DNA from: DMER64 sp041654355
Lineage (GTDB): Bacteria; Bacteroidota; Bacteroidia; Bacteroidales; UBA932
Length of the DNA stretch: 7,714 bases
Reading direction: 5' to 3'
NCBI GenBank assembly: GCA_041654355.1
Contig: JBAZDQ010000064.1
Coordinates: forward strand, 1 to 7,714
Shown in pieces: positions 1 through 5,951 of the stretch. Under the pieces are notes generated by a model. The model did not search any database. It was not told the DNA's origin and was given only the letters and a program-made list of their open reading frames with translations. The translations under genes were made by a program, and so were the position numbers. How positions within the stretch are numbered: the stretch's first letter is position 1; every line of letters begins with the position of its first letter.

Positions 1-1
1 T

Positions 2-808
2 TATTATTTTGACAAAAGCGGGATGCTGAATATTCAGACAAAAAGAGGCTGTCCTTACGGTTGTATTTATTGCAGTTATCCCAATATTGAAGGTCCCCGC
101 GTCCGTTTGCTGGATCCCGCGTCTGTGGTGGAAAACATTAAAGAACTGTATTACAGCAAAGGCGTTGATTACCTTTTCTTTACAGATTCAGTTTTCAATA
201 TTCACCGGGAATACAACCGGGAACTGGCCACACGTCTGATTGAAAGCAAGGTACACGTGAAATGGGGGGCCTACTTCACCCCTTACAATTTGACTTACCA
301 GGATCTGGAACTGTACAAGAAAGCAGGTTTGAAGCACATAGAATGGGGCACCGATTCCCTCTCGGACATTCAGTTGGAGAATTACAACAAGAGCTTCCGC
401 TTTTCAGATATAAAGCAACAAAGCCTGAACGCATCCCAACTCGGCATTTTTCATGCGCATTTCATGATCCTGGGAGGCTACGGGGAAACGGACCAGACGC
501 TGGACCAGACATTTGAACGCTCCCTCGAGCTGGGCTTAACCCTCTTTTTCCCGTTTGTGGGCATGCGCATATACCCACGCACCCGGCTGTACCGGATCGC
601 TTTGCAGGAAGGAGTGATCAAACCTTCCGACGACCTGCTGAAGCCTGTATATTACCTGTCCAAAGATGTGGATATCAGCTCCATAAAAGATCGCGCCCTA
701 GCCTGCGGGCAGCGGTGGATCTTCCCGGGTTTCGGATCTCAGGAGGTTATAGACCGGTTCCGCGCCAAGAAAAAACGCGGGCCGTTGTGGGAGTATCTTA
801 TGTATTGA
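2..808 (+). CDS. B12-type radical SAM protein, lipid-biosynthesis-like (5' truncated)
   Basis: The frame is open from position 2, so this is the C-terminal 268 residues of a longer protein. An ATG at 23 is only an internal Met, because the codons before it (YYFDKSG) read as conserved family sequence. The radical SAM [4Fe-4S] motif CxxxCxxC (CPYGCIYC) has its cysteines at fragment residues 17, 21 and 24. Further core motifs follow in the right order: FTDS near 60-63, EWGTDS near 114-119, GGYGET near 158-163 and GMRIYP near 187-192. The pattern QTKRGCPYGCIYCSYP with a C-terminal GPLWEY resembles the B12-binding/radical SAM proteins that occur in ladderane-type and other lipid gene clusters (from memory of that family). 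A cobalamin-binding Rossmann domain would be expected upstream but cannot be seen. Such enzymes typically methylate or rearrange unactivated carbons; the substrate here is unknown. The radical SAM call is secure, the lipid subfamily less so. Confidence 0.85.
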   Translation, partial: YYFDKSGMLNIQTKRGCPYGCIYCSYPNIEGPRVRLLDPASVVENIKELYYSKGVDYLFFTDSVFNIHREYNRELATRLIESKVHVKWGAYFTPYNLTYQDLELYKKAGLKHIEWGTDSLSDIQLENYNKSFRFSDIKQQSLNASQLGIFHAHFMILGGYGETDQTLDQTFERSLELGLTLFFPFVGMRIYPRTRLYRIALQEGVIKPSDDLLKPVYYLSKDVDISSIKDRALACGQRWIFPGFGSQEVIDRFRAKKKRGPLWEYLMY

Positions 809-833
809 AATATTTCTTCATCATTTGCCACCA

Positions 834-1250
834 TCATACAATATTTTCATTACTCCTGGGTTCTTTGCAGTTCAAACAGAAATTTCTGTGTACACAGATT
901 GTGGCGCCGCAAGCAGGGCAAGTCCAACGTTCTTTCTCTAATTGCATAAACCTTTCCAGACCGGATTCTTTTATTATTTGAAGGTTCTCAAGCATGCTCA
1001 TATTGTATTTTGTCCTGTACCTTGTATCCAATTGCTTTAACCTTCTACAAGGGTATTTTTCACAGTCGTAACAAAATTTAGAATCTGTTTTATTTAACAG
1101 TTCGCAGTTAATAATGATACATTTCCTGCAGTATTCAGGTTTGTTCTTGCTCCATTCTCTGCAACCGTTGCAATGGTTTTTTTCACGCAGGTATGCAAGG
1201 CATATCCCGCAATTCATTCCACAGGGTGCTATAAGAGAACTAGTTGTCAT
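834..1250 (-). CDS. DUF3795 cysteine-rich zinc-ribbon protein
   Basis: This is a 138-residue protein with 16 cysteines. The N-terminal half has the DUF3795 pattern: PCGMNCGIC at residues 9-17, then paired CxxC motifs (C27/C30, C41/C44, C60/C63) and further single cysteines. The middle section, LENLQIIKESGLERFMQLE, is the family's helical link. The C-terminus is a zinc ribbon with CPAC at 111-114 and CLNC at 125-128, plus H121. The length fits the family. The molecular function of DUF3795 is unknown; cysteine spacing suggests metal or Fe-S binding in the cytoplasm. Its ATG overlaps the end of the upstream ExbB-like gene by 11 bp, so the two are almost certainly cotranscribed and probably translationally coupled. 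It converges on the radical SAM gene with 25 bp between the stops and no visible terminator there. Confidence 0.88.
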   Translation of the reverse strand: MTTSSLIAPCGMNCGICLAYLREKNHCNGCREWSKNKPEYCRKCIIINCELLNKTDSKFCYDCEKYPCRRLKQLDTRYRTKYNMSMLENLQIIKESGLERFMQLEKERWTCPACGATICVHRNFCLNCKEPRSNENIV

Positions 1251-1641
1251 CTGGTTTTATATGAAGTGATTCCCATTTTCTCTTGTTGAAATACCAAAAC
1301 AGCAAAGCAATAATAAAAATAAAAGTACAAAGTATAGGGATTCTAAATGACTCCACAATTCCGCCCATAACCAGTTCCGGTGAAATATCAGGGGCCTGAA
1401 TTGCCGCTTCAAGAGCTTGGATCATTCCGGCTATCTGGTTCAAAATTCCGGATATAAAAACAATAATTCCTAAAATCAATATGGCATCGACATTCGTTTT
1501 TTTTACGGTTTTCTTTTTTAACCAATACAGTTTAATACTCAGATAGGGGCCTAAGATAATGACTCCAAGAATTGATAAAACAATCATTAAATAGGTGAAT
1601 CCACTAAAAGTTGTAAATAGAAATTCAAACATTGACATCAT
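1240..1641 (-). CDS. Short MotA/TolQ/ExbB-like membrane protein
   Basis: This is a 133-residue integral membrane protein with three predicted helices, near residues 15-38, 51-74 and 100-119, separated by a basic cytoplasmic loop (KKKTVKK, 42-48). The segment from DAILILG (52-58) through NQIAGMIQALEAA to DISPELVMGGIVESF (85-99) resembles the conserved proton-channel part of MotA/TolQ/ExbB proteins, especially short Bacteroidota versions annotated that way. Canonical ExbB/TolQ proteins are clearly longer, so this is a reduced form. No ExbD/TolR or TonB partner is visible in the window, so proton-driven energy transduction is not established. The start has two adjacent ATGs (1641 and 1638) behind an AT-rich leader with no Shine-Dalgarno. 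A TAnnTTTG-like box lies about 34 bp upstream. The downstream DUF3795 gene overlaps its end by 11 bp. Confidence 0.7.
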   Translation of the reverse strand: MMSMFEFLFTTFSGFTYLMIVLSILGVIILGPYLSIKLYWLKKKTVKKTNVDAILILGIIVFISGILNQIAGMIQALEAAIQAPDISPELVMGGIVESFRIPILCTFIFIIALLFWYFNKRKWESLHIKPDDN

Positions 1642-1674
1642 TAATAATTTTTAGTTATACAATCAGTTACGATT

Positions 1675-1682
1675 CAAACCTA
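1675..1682 (-). promoter_or_regulatory. Candidate Bacteroidota -7 box for the ExbB-like/DUF3795 unit
   Basis: On the minus strand the sequence reads TAGGTTTG, an exact match to the TAnnTTTG -7 consensus, 33 bp before the ATG at 1641. A TTG lies upstream, but its spacer is about 15 bp rather than the usual 19-21, so the -33 element is weak. No other exact match was found in this leader. Confidence 0.4.
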
Positions 1683-1751
1683 GATCATAAATCAATTCAA
1701 TTTCAGATTATTAGACATATTGTCATATAGTATTGATAAACAACAGATATG

Positions 1752-1802
1752 TCCGTTCATACTGAAATAGTCTTAGTTTTTCCGTTGTTCACAGACGTTG
1801 AA
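1752..1802 (+). promoter_or_regulatory. Degenerate LytTR-like direct repeats upstream of the kinase gene
   Basis: Three same-orientation elements share a core CGTT: TCCGTTCAT at 1752-1760, TCCGTTGTT at 1781-1789 and GACGTTGAA at 1794-1802. The first matches the published LytTR-family half-site [TA][AC][CA]GTTN[AG][TG] at all nine positions, the second at eight and the third at seven. Known sites are pairs with 12-13 bp between repeats. Here the start-to-start distances are 29 and 13, so the geometry is off. They sit about 60-110 bp upstream of the kinase ATG, which would suit autoregulation by the LytTR regulator encoded next to it. The pattern is short and degenerate, so chance is a real alternative. 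Confidence 0.25.
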
Positions 1803-1862
1803 ATGTATTTTAGCTAAATTTATAGAATTAATTGGTTATTATGCCAATCTTTGTCTATAAAG

Positions 1863-2924
1863 ATGAATATATCTATGGATAAGGCCTGGATCAATAAGGC
1901 CGTCAGAATAACGCTTCATATTTCCTTTTGGGTATGTGCATGGTATTTTTTCTTCTTCTACTACCAACGATATAGTGAAGTTAACACATATACTTTTATT
2001 GCCTCAATCATCAATTTAGTGGTTGCCATAGCCACAGTATATACGTTCAACTATTACCTGATCCCCAAAATCCTCCTAAAAAACAAACGAAAAAAATTCA
2101 TCGCATTTTCTTTTGTCGCCATTGTGATGTTTTTTTATGTACAACTCCTGCTGACCTTGCTTTTAGTGGTGAAATTGTTATTCACAGAGCATAGGCTGTT
2201 TCCTGAAATGATTGATGTTATGATGCTCTTTTTTAACATGTTCTTTGTGGTATTTATTGCAATTGCCATAAAGTTTTATAAACGATGGAGCGAAAAAGAT
2301 TATTGTGAACAAAAGGTCCGGCAAGAAAAAGTTGAGGCAGAGTTACAAATGCTGAAAACCCAAATCAATCCGCATTTTTTATTTAATACACTCAATAGCA
2401 TATATGTATTAGCCATGAAGAAATCAGAACAAACGGCTAATGTTGTTATGAAGCTTTCGGATATATTGGATTACATTCTATACAGAACGAATACTCCCGG
2501 GATTGCGATATCCGATGAAATTCGAATCATGAATAATTACATTGAATTGGAAAAAATCAGATTCTCTGAAAGAGTCACCGTTTCTTTCACTTCCACAATA
2601 CATTCAAGCGAGACCCAGATTCCTCCCATGTTAATTATTCCTTTTATCGAGAATGCCATGAAACACGGAGTAGGAAAATCAACAGAAAAGTCATGGATAA
2701 ACATCGCTATTAATGAAACCCGCCAAATGCTGGAAATAGCCGTCTCGAACAGTAAAAGTCAAAAATCCTTAAAAAGTGAAACTGGAGGAATTGGTTTAGC
2801 GAATGTTAAGAAAAGACTTGATCTTCTTTTTGGTGACACTTATCAATTAGATATTTCCGAAAAAAACGACCGTTTTGATGTGTTCTTATCGATCCCCACT
2901 TACAAACAAAATACCAATGATTAA
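1863..2924 (+). CDS. LytS/YehU-type sensor histidine kinase
   Basis: This is a 353-residue inner-membrane kinase. Four hydrophobic helices (about 16-36, 44-67, 79-106, 119-138) with no large extracellular loop form the input region, followed by a short coiled linker (about 140-165). The His_kinase domain begins with QINPHFLFNTLNS, whose His171 is the expected phosphoacceptor. The ATP-binding part shows the N-box ENAMKHG (263-269) and the glycine box GGIGLANVKKRL (308-319). This is the family that pairs with LytTR regulators, and the regulator gene follows with an 8-bp overlap. The ATG at 1863 is chosen; the frame also extends to a TTG at 1851 (four more residues, MSIK), which is less likely, and another ATG exists at 1875. 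No Shine-Dalgarno is evident. The signal sensed cannot be told from the sequence; with such short loops it may be a membrane or cell-envelope cue. Confidence 0.95.
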   Translation: MNISMDKAWINKAVRITLHISFWVCAWYFFFFYYQRYSEVNTYTFIASIINLVVAIATVYTFNYYLIPKILLKNKRKKFIAFSFVAIVMFFYVQLLLTLLLVVKLLFTEHRLFPEMIDVMMLFFNMFFVVFIAIAIKFYKRWSEKDYCEQKVRQEKVEAELQMLKTQINPHFLFNTLNSIYVLAMKKSEQTANVVMKLSDILDYILYRTNTPGIAISDEIRIMNNYIELEKIRFSERVTVSFTSTIHSSETQIPPMLIIPFIENAMKHGVGKSTEKSWINIAINETRQMLEIAVSNSKSQKSLKSETGGIGLANVKKRLDLLFGDTYQLDISEKNDRFDVFLSIPTYKQNTND

Positions 2925-3618
2925 ATGTCTTATTATAGATGATGAATCTCTGGCACGTGAAGCCATAAAGATCTACATTCAAAAAATTCCGGAACTGGAG
3001 GTTGTTGATGAATGTGAAAATGCACTTCAGGCCATGGCCAGCTTGCGCAAGCAACCGGTAGATCTGATTTTCCTGGATATTGAGATGCCTGAAATTGACG
3101 GAATTTCATTTTTAAAGTTGCTTAAAAATATTCCGGGAGTCATTTTAACCACAGCATACAGGGATTATGCGCTTCAGGCTTTTGATTTGGATGTAATCGA
3201 TTATTTGCTAAAGCCTATCTCGTTCGATCGATTTGTATCAGCTGTTAATAAATACTTCAACAGAATGAACAAACCTTTCATTTTTCAGCCGGATTTAAAT
3301 AAAGAAACGGCCAACTACATAAATATAAAAGCCGACCGTAAAACCTATAAAATTGATACCTCCACAATCCTATACCTTGAATGCCTGAAAGATTACGTCA
3401 AAATTGTTTGTTTAGATGAATCCATTGTAACCCATGACTCAATCTCAAACCTGGAAACCTTGCTAAGCGAATACGGATTCCTAAGAATTCACAGATCTTT
3501 CCTGGTAGCTATAGATAAGATCCGGTCTTTTGATGCAGAATCCGTTTTTCTTCAAAACATTCAGTTACCAATCTCGCGCACCTATAAAAAATCTGTTCAG
3601 GCCGTTTTAGAAAAATGA
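2917..3618 (+). CDS. LytTR-family DNA-binding response regulator
   Basis: This is a 233-residue regulator. The receiver domain (about 1-115) has the acidic pair D8/D9, the phosphoacceptor D54 in FLDIEMPEIDG, T78/T79 and K99 in the KPIS motif. The C-terminal LytTR domain (about 132-231) runs from YINIKAD through ILYLECLKDYV (151-161), FLRIHRSFLV (188-197) and LPISRTYK (217-224), all family hallmarks. The start at 2917 lies inside the kinase reading frame and overlaps its last 8 bases; an in-frame ATG further upstream at 2875 would add 14 residues that do not belong to a receiver domain, so it is rejected. Kinase and regulator form one transcript and a cognate pair. No target operon is adjacent on the same strand, so the likely targets are its own promoter or distant genes. 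Confidence 0.95.
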   Translation: MIKCLIIDDESLAREAIKIYIQKIPELEVVDECENALQAMASLRKQPVDLIFLDIEMPEIDGISFLKLLKNIPGVILTTAYRDYALQAFDLDVIDYLLKPISFDRFVSAVNKYFNRMNKPFIFQPDLNKETANYINIKADRKTYKIDTSTILYLECLKDYVKIVCLDESIVTHDSISNLETLLSEYGFLRIHRSFLVAIDKIRSFDAESVFLQNIQLPISRTYKKSVQAVLEK

Positions 3619-3648
3619 CATTCAGGACACATTTGAGGGACACTCAGC

Positions 3649-3678
3649 GGATTGCTTTTCAAAAGATCCCTTTTTCTT
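3649..3678 (+). terminator. Candidate terminator after the regulator gene
   Basis: An imperfect hairpin at 3649-3669 pairs GGAT with ATCC and CTT with AAG, with a 2-nt bulge (TG) and a TTCAA loop. A T-rich run (CTTTTTCTT) follows at 3670-3678. It starts 30 bp after the regulator stop and would end the kinase-regulator transcript. The stem is short and AT-rich, so it is only moderately convincing. Confidence 0.4.
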
Positions 3679-3760
3679 CCATATGTATAAAACCAACAGC
3701 CAGCTTGCCAGCCCGTTTGTCATAGACAGGTAGCCGATATTATTGATTTTGTTGTTTCTA

Positions 3761-3768
3761 TAACTTTG
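3761..3768 (+). promoter_or_regulatory. Orphan TAACTTTG promoter-like box in the convergent spacer
   Basis: TAACTTTG matches the TAnnTTTG -7 consensus exactly. TTG triplets lie upstream at 3743-3745 and 3752-3754, but neither has ideal spacing. It points right, toward the 3' end of the minus-strand phosphoesterase gene, and no plus-strand coding region follows, so a transcript from here would be non-coding or antisense. A chance match is possible. Confidence 0.25.
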
Positions 3769-3805
3769 CCTATTCCCCAGCTTCTAAGGGTGAAGTAAAA
3801 GCAGG

Positions 3806-3845
3806 AAATTGAATGTAAAAAAGGACAATTCTTATGGTTCAATTT
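3806..3845. terminator. Candidate terminator hairpin at the end of the lipid operon
   Basis: AAATTGAA (3806-3813) and TTCAATTT (3838-3845) form a perfect 8-bp inverted repeat with a 24-nt loop, beginning 14 bp beyond the phosphoesterase stop. On the plus strand the right arm runs into TTTTT (3843-3847). On the minus strand a T6 tract lies inside the loop rather than after the stem. The stem is AT-rich, so its strength is doubtful. The rest of the 3619-3858 spacer shows no convincing gene. Confidence 0.25.
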
Positions 3846-3858
3846 TTCATAGTGACGT

Positions 3859-5169
3859 TTACAGACGTACCGAATCCTCTGCCATCAGGGTAATTACTTC
3901 ATTTTCAAAATTGTATAGCCTGACATGGGTTTCAGAGCAGCAATCATCTTTCTGAGGTGTGATTACCACAAAATTCATGGTTGTTTTCTTGGGATTGTTA
4001 TCAATCCAAGTCCCCGAGTTGACATAGATGGATTTTTGCTGCAGATGGTCAAAAGAAGACTGGATTAAAGGAACGTGTGAATGCCCGAATACAACAATCC
4101 GTACGTTTGACTTTGGATTTTGAAAGTATTGGGTTACTGCCTGCTTATCGGTCTCACTGGACAGGGCAGATCCCGAAATTGCCTGCAGGGCAGGAACAGG
4201 TACAGGCACGTGATTGTACTCCTGTCTTTGCTTCCAGGTATCCTGGATTCCTTTGTAAAGATTTACATCTATGAATCCTCCGGGAGTTTCCTGGTAAGGA
4301 AGTACGTCGTTCACGGAATAGGTTTCTGTAAATCCATCGACATTAGTCACAATGATGTCCTCGTCAAATTCATCCTCAATGGTGAAGTTTGTTAATGTCC
4401 ACTCCCACATTTTCCAATAGGCATAAAGCAGGTTCTGACTTTCAACTCCCGAGGTATTGGGAGTTACAGGCGGAAGAACAATTTCTACCGATGGATGTCC
4501 CTGTGCAACATACTGGGCAGCAATCCGGGTAAAAAAGTATCCGGGCGGCAGAATGGTTCCCGGAGCAACATCCTGGTTGGAGTATGGATCGGGAGAACAA
4601 AAGAAATTGTACCGGTGCCCGTGCTCTATCACAATCTTTGGATAACCCACGGGAGAATAAGTTCCCAGACCCAGCTCCGGATCACGTTTCTGGTTGATTC
4701 CCGGAAGAATCAGATCTACATTTTCCTCGGTAATGGTCAGATCGTGGTTGCCTGGCACATAAGTTACCAGGATTTTCTTTTCCCGGATGATCTTTTTCAA
4801 AACATCAAAAACGCCTTTGTTTGCCTCGGCAATACGTTTTACAAAATCCGCCTGGTCCTTTCCCTGGTAGGTATTTACCGGAGCCGGGACGAACCACTCG
4901 TCAAGCAAATCTCCGGCAATAACCAGTTCTTTTACATTGGCAGATTCCCTTATCTGAGTCAGGAATTCTTCCAGGGCCGGCAGGTTCTTTTTACACTCGG
5001 CATAAGCAAGATCTGCCCCCAGGTGCATATCACTGATAACAACAATCAGATCCCTCTCTATTGAGCACTTTCTAAAAGGATTTATAATATGCGGCTTTTC
5101 ACAGGACAGAAAAACACTTGCGATCAATGTCACAAGCAATACACTACATAATTTTTGAATGGTTTTCAT
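3859..5169 (-). CDS. Lipoprotein metallophosphoesterase (calcineurin-like)
   Basis: This is a 436-residue predicted lipoprotein. The signal peptide (1-22) ends in SVFLSC, with Cys23 as the lipidation site. The two-metal phosphoesterase motifs are all present and in order: SDMHLG (D47, H49), GDLLDEW (D87), GNHD (N141, H142), EHGHR (182-186) and GHSHVP (362-367). An unusually long stretch of about 175 residues separates the last two motifs. It is rich in aromatic residues and prolines and may form a cap over the active site. SDxHLG with GDLLDEW recalls LpxH-type UDP-diacylglucosamine hydrolases and related enzymes, but the lipoprotein signal puts this one outside the cytoplasm. The substrate is unknown; a lipid phosphate or nucleotide-linked envelope molecule is an inference from the operon. 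It is the third gene, 8 bp after the methyltransferase stop. The active site looks intact. Confidence 0.9.
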   Translation of the reverse strand: MKTIQKLCSVLLVTLIASVFLSCEKPHIINPFRKCSIERDLIVVISDMHLGADLAYAECKKNLPALEEFLTQIRESANVKELVIAGDLLDEWFVPAPVNTYQGKDQADFVKRIAEANKGVFDVLKKIIREKKILVTYVPGNHDLTITEENVDLILPGINQKRDPELGLGTYSPVGYPKIVIEHGHRYNFFCSPDPYSNQDVAPGTILPPGYFFTRIAAQYVAQGHPSVEIVLPPVTPNTSGVESQNLLYAYWKMWEWTLTNFTIEDEFDEDIIVTNVDGFTETYSVNDVLPYQETPGGFIDVNLYKGIQDTWKQRQEYNHVPVPVPALQAISGSALSSETDKQAVTQYFQNPKSNVRIVVFGHSHVPLIQSSFDHLQQKSIYVNSGTWIDNNPKKTTMNFVVITPQKDDCCSETHVRLYNFENEVITLMAEDSVRL

Positions 5170-5177
5170 TTACAAGT

Positions 5178-5951
5178 TCATTTTTGAAATAAGACGCTAA
5201 AATAAACATATTTTTTGGTTGCAAAATTTAAATACGTATTGGAACCCTTTGCCCCGGCAAAATTCAGCGCAAGATTGTGAAGGAATTTGGGAGCCAGTTT
5301 ATAGATAAGATCGCGTCTGCGCCCGTCATCCAATGCAAGGGCGGCAGTTACTTCCTGGTTGATATTTTTTTCTTTGACAACAGTTAATCCGCTCTCCTCC
5401 AGGTCTTTTTTTAGTTCTTCCATTTCGTTATCATACCTGAAATCTGTAAATAGGAAGTATCCCCCCGGACGTAAAATACGGAAGACTTCTTTCAAAAATG
5501 CGGTCATGTTTGGATAGCGATGTGATGATTCCACGTTAATGACAATGTCACAGGAATCGTTCTCCAGTTGTAACTTTTGGGCATCGCCCTGTGAAAAAGA
5601 CAACCCCTTCATTTGATAATGACGGTTACAAAACCGGACTGCCCGTTTGTTCAGATCAATCCCCAGGGCAGATGCAATGGGAAAGCTGCGGGCAATATAG
5701 GAAAGGCCGCCGCCTCTGCCGCAACCAATTTCCACAATATCCTTATTTTCAGTTTCAACGGCACTTATCAGATGAAGGTAGAGCTGGAGGGAATACTTGT
5801 CAGATTCACTTTTTTCATCTATTGTAATGTGACGGTCTTGATCATGATACCCAAAGTTCATGAAAAGTATCTCATTATTCTTGTCTGCTTTATTTACGTA
5901 CCAATACCAAATACGAAATAAGTGTTCACGAAGACTTGTTTTTAAAGTCAT
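5178..5951 (-). CDS. Class I SAM methyltransferase, phthiotriol-methyltransferase-like
   Basis: This is a 257-residue cytoplasmic methyltransferase. SAM-binding motif I is VEIGCGRGGG (73-82), followed by GIDLN (97-101), GDAQ (122-125), VINVESSHRYP (137-147) and LRPGGYFLFTDFR (160-172). The N-terminal block NNEILFMNFGY (25-35), the GCGRGGG loop, the VESSHRYP segment and the C-terminal NINQEV and RRRDLI stretches align well, from memory, with mycobacterial phthiotriol/phenolphthiocerol dimycocerosate methyltransferase (Rv2952), which O-methylates a long-chain lipid. That suggests a hydrophobic hydroxyl-bearing substrate, though the family also includes sterol- and small-molecule methyltransferases. 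The ATG shares ATGA with the end of the acyltransferase gene (4-bp overlap), so translation is coupled. The protein has no signal peptide or membrane helix. Confidence 0.87.
   Translation of the reverse strand: MTLKTSLREHLFRIWYWYVNKADKNNEILFMNFGYHDQDRHITIDEKSESDKYSLQLYLHLISAVETENKDIVEIGCGRGGGLSYIARSFPIASALGIDLNKRAVRFCNRHYQMKGLSFSQGDAQKLQLENDSCDIVINVESSHRYPNMTAFLKEVFRILRPGGYFLFTDFRYDNEMEELKKDLEESGLTVVKEKNINQEVTAALALDDGRRRDLIYKLAPKFLHNLALNFAGAKGSNTYLNFATKKYVYFSVLFQK

Noticed and set aside
715..981. A plus-strand frame bridging the radical SAM gene end and the DUF3795 gene
   Set aside because: It is out of frame with the radical SAM gene and antisense to a well-supported zinc-ribbon coding region.
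1841..1882. A 13-codon ATG frame overlapping the kinase start, as a possible leader peptide
   Set aside because: It has no ribosome binding site and no regulatory codon run, and such a short frame is expected by chance.
2806..3054. A minus-strand frame across the kinase-regulator junction
   Set aside because: It is antisense to the kinase glycine box and the receiver domain and has no domain of its own.
4495..5064. A 189-codon plus-strand open frame opposite the phosphoesterase gene
   Set aside because: The minus strand encodes an intact phosphoesterase with every metal motif; the plus-strand translation shows no recognisable domain.
5591..5921. Two plus-strand frames opposite the methyltransferase gene
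   Set aside because: They lie on the complement of the conserved SAM-binding motifs and show no family resemblance.
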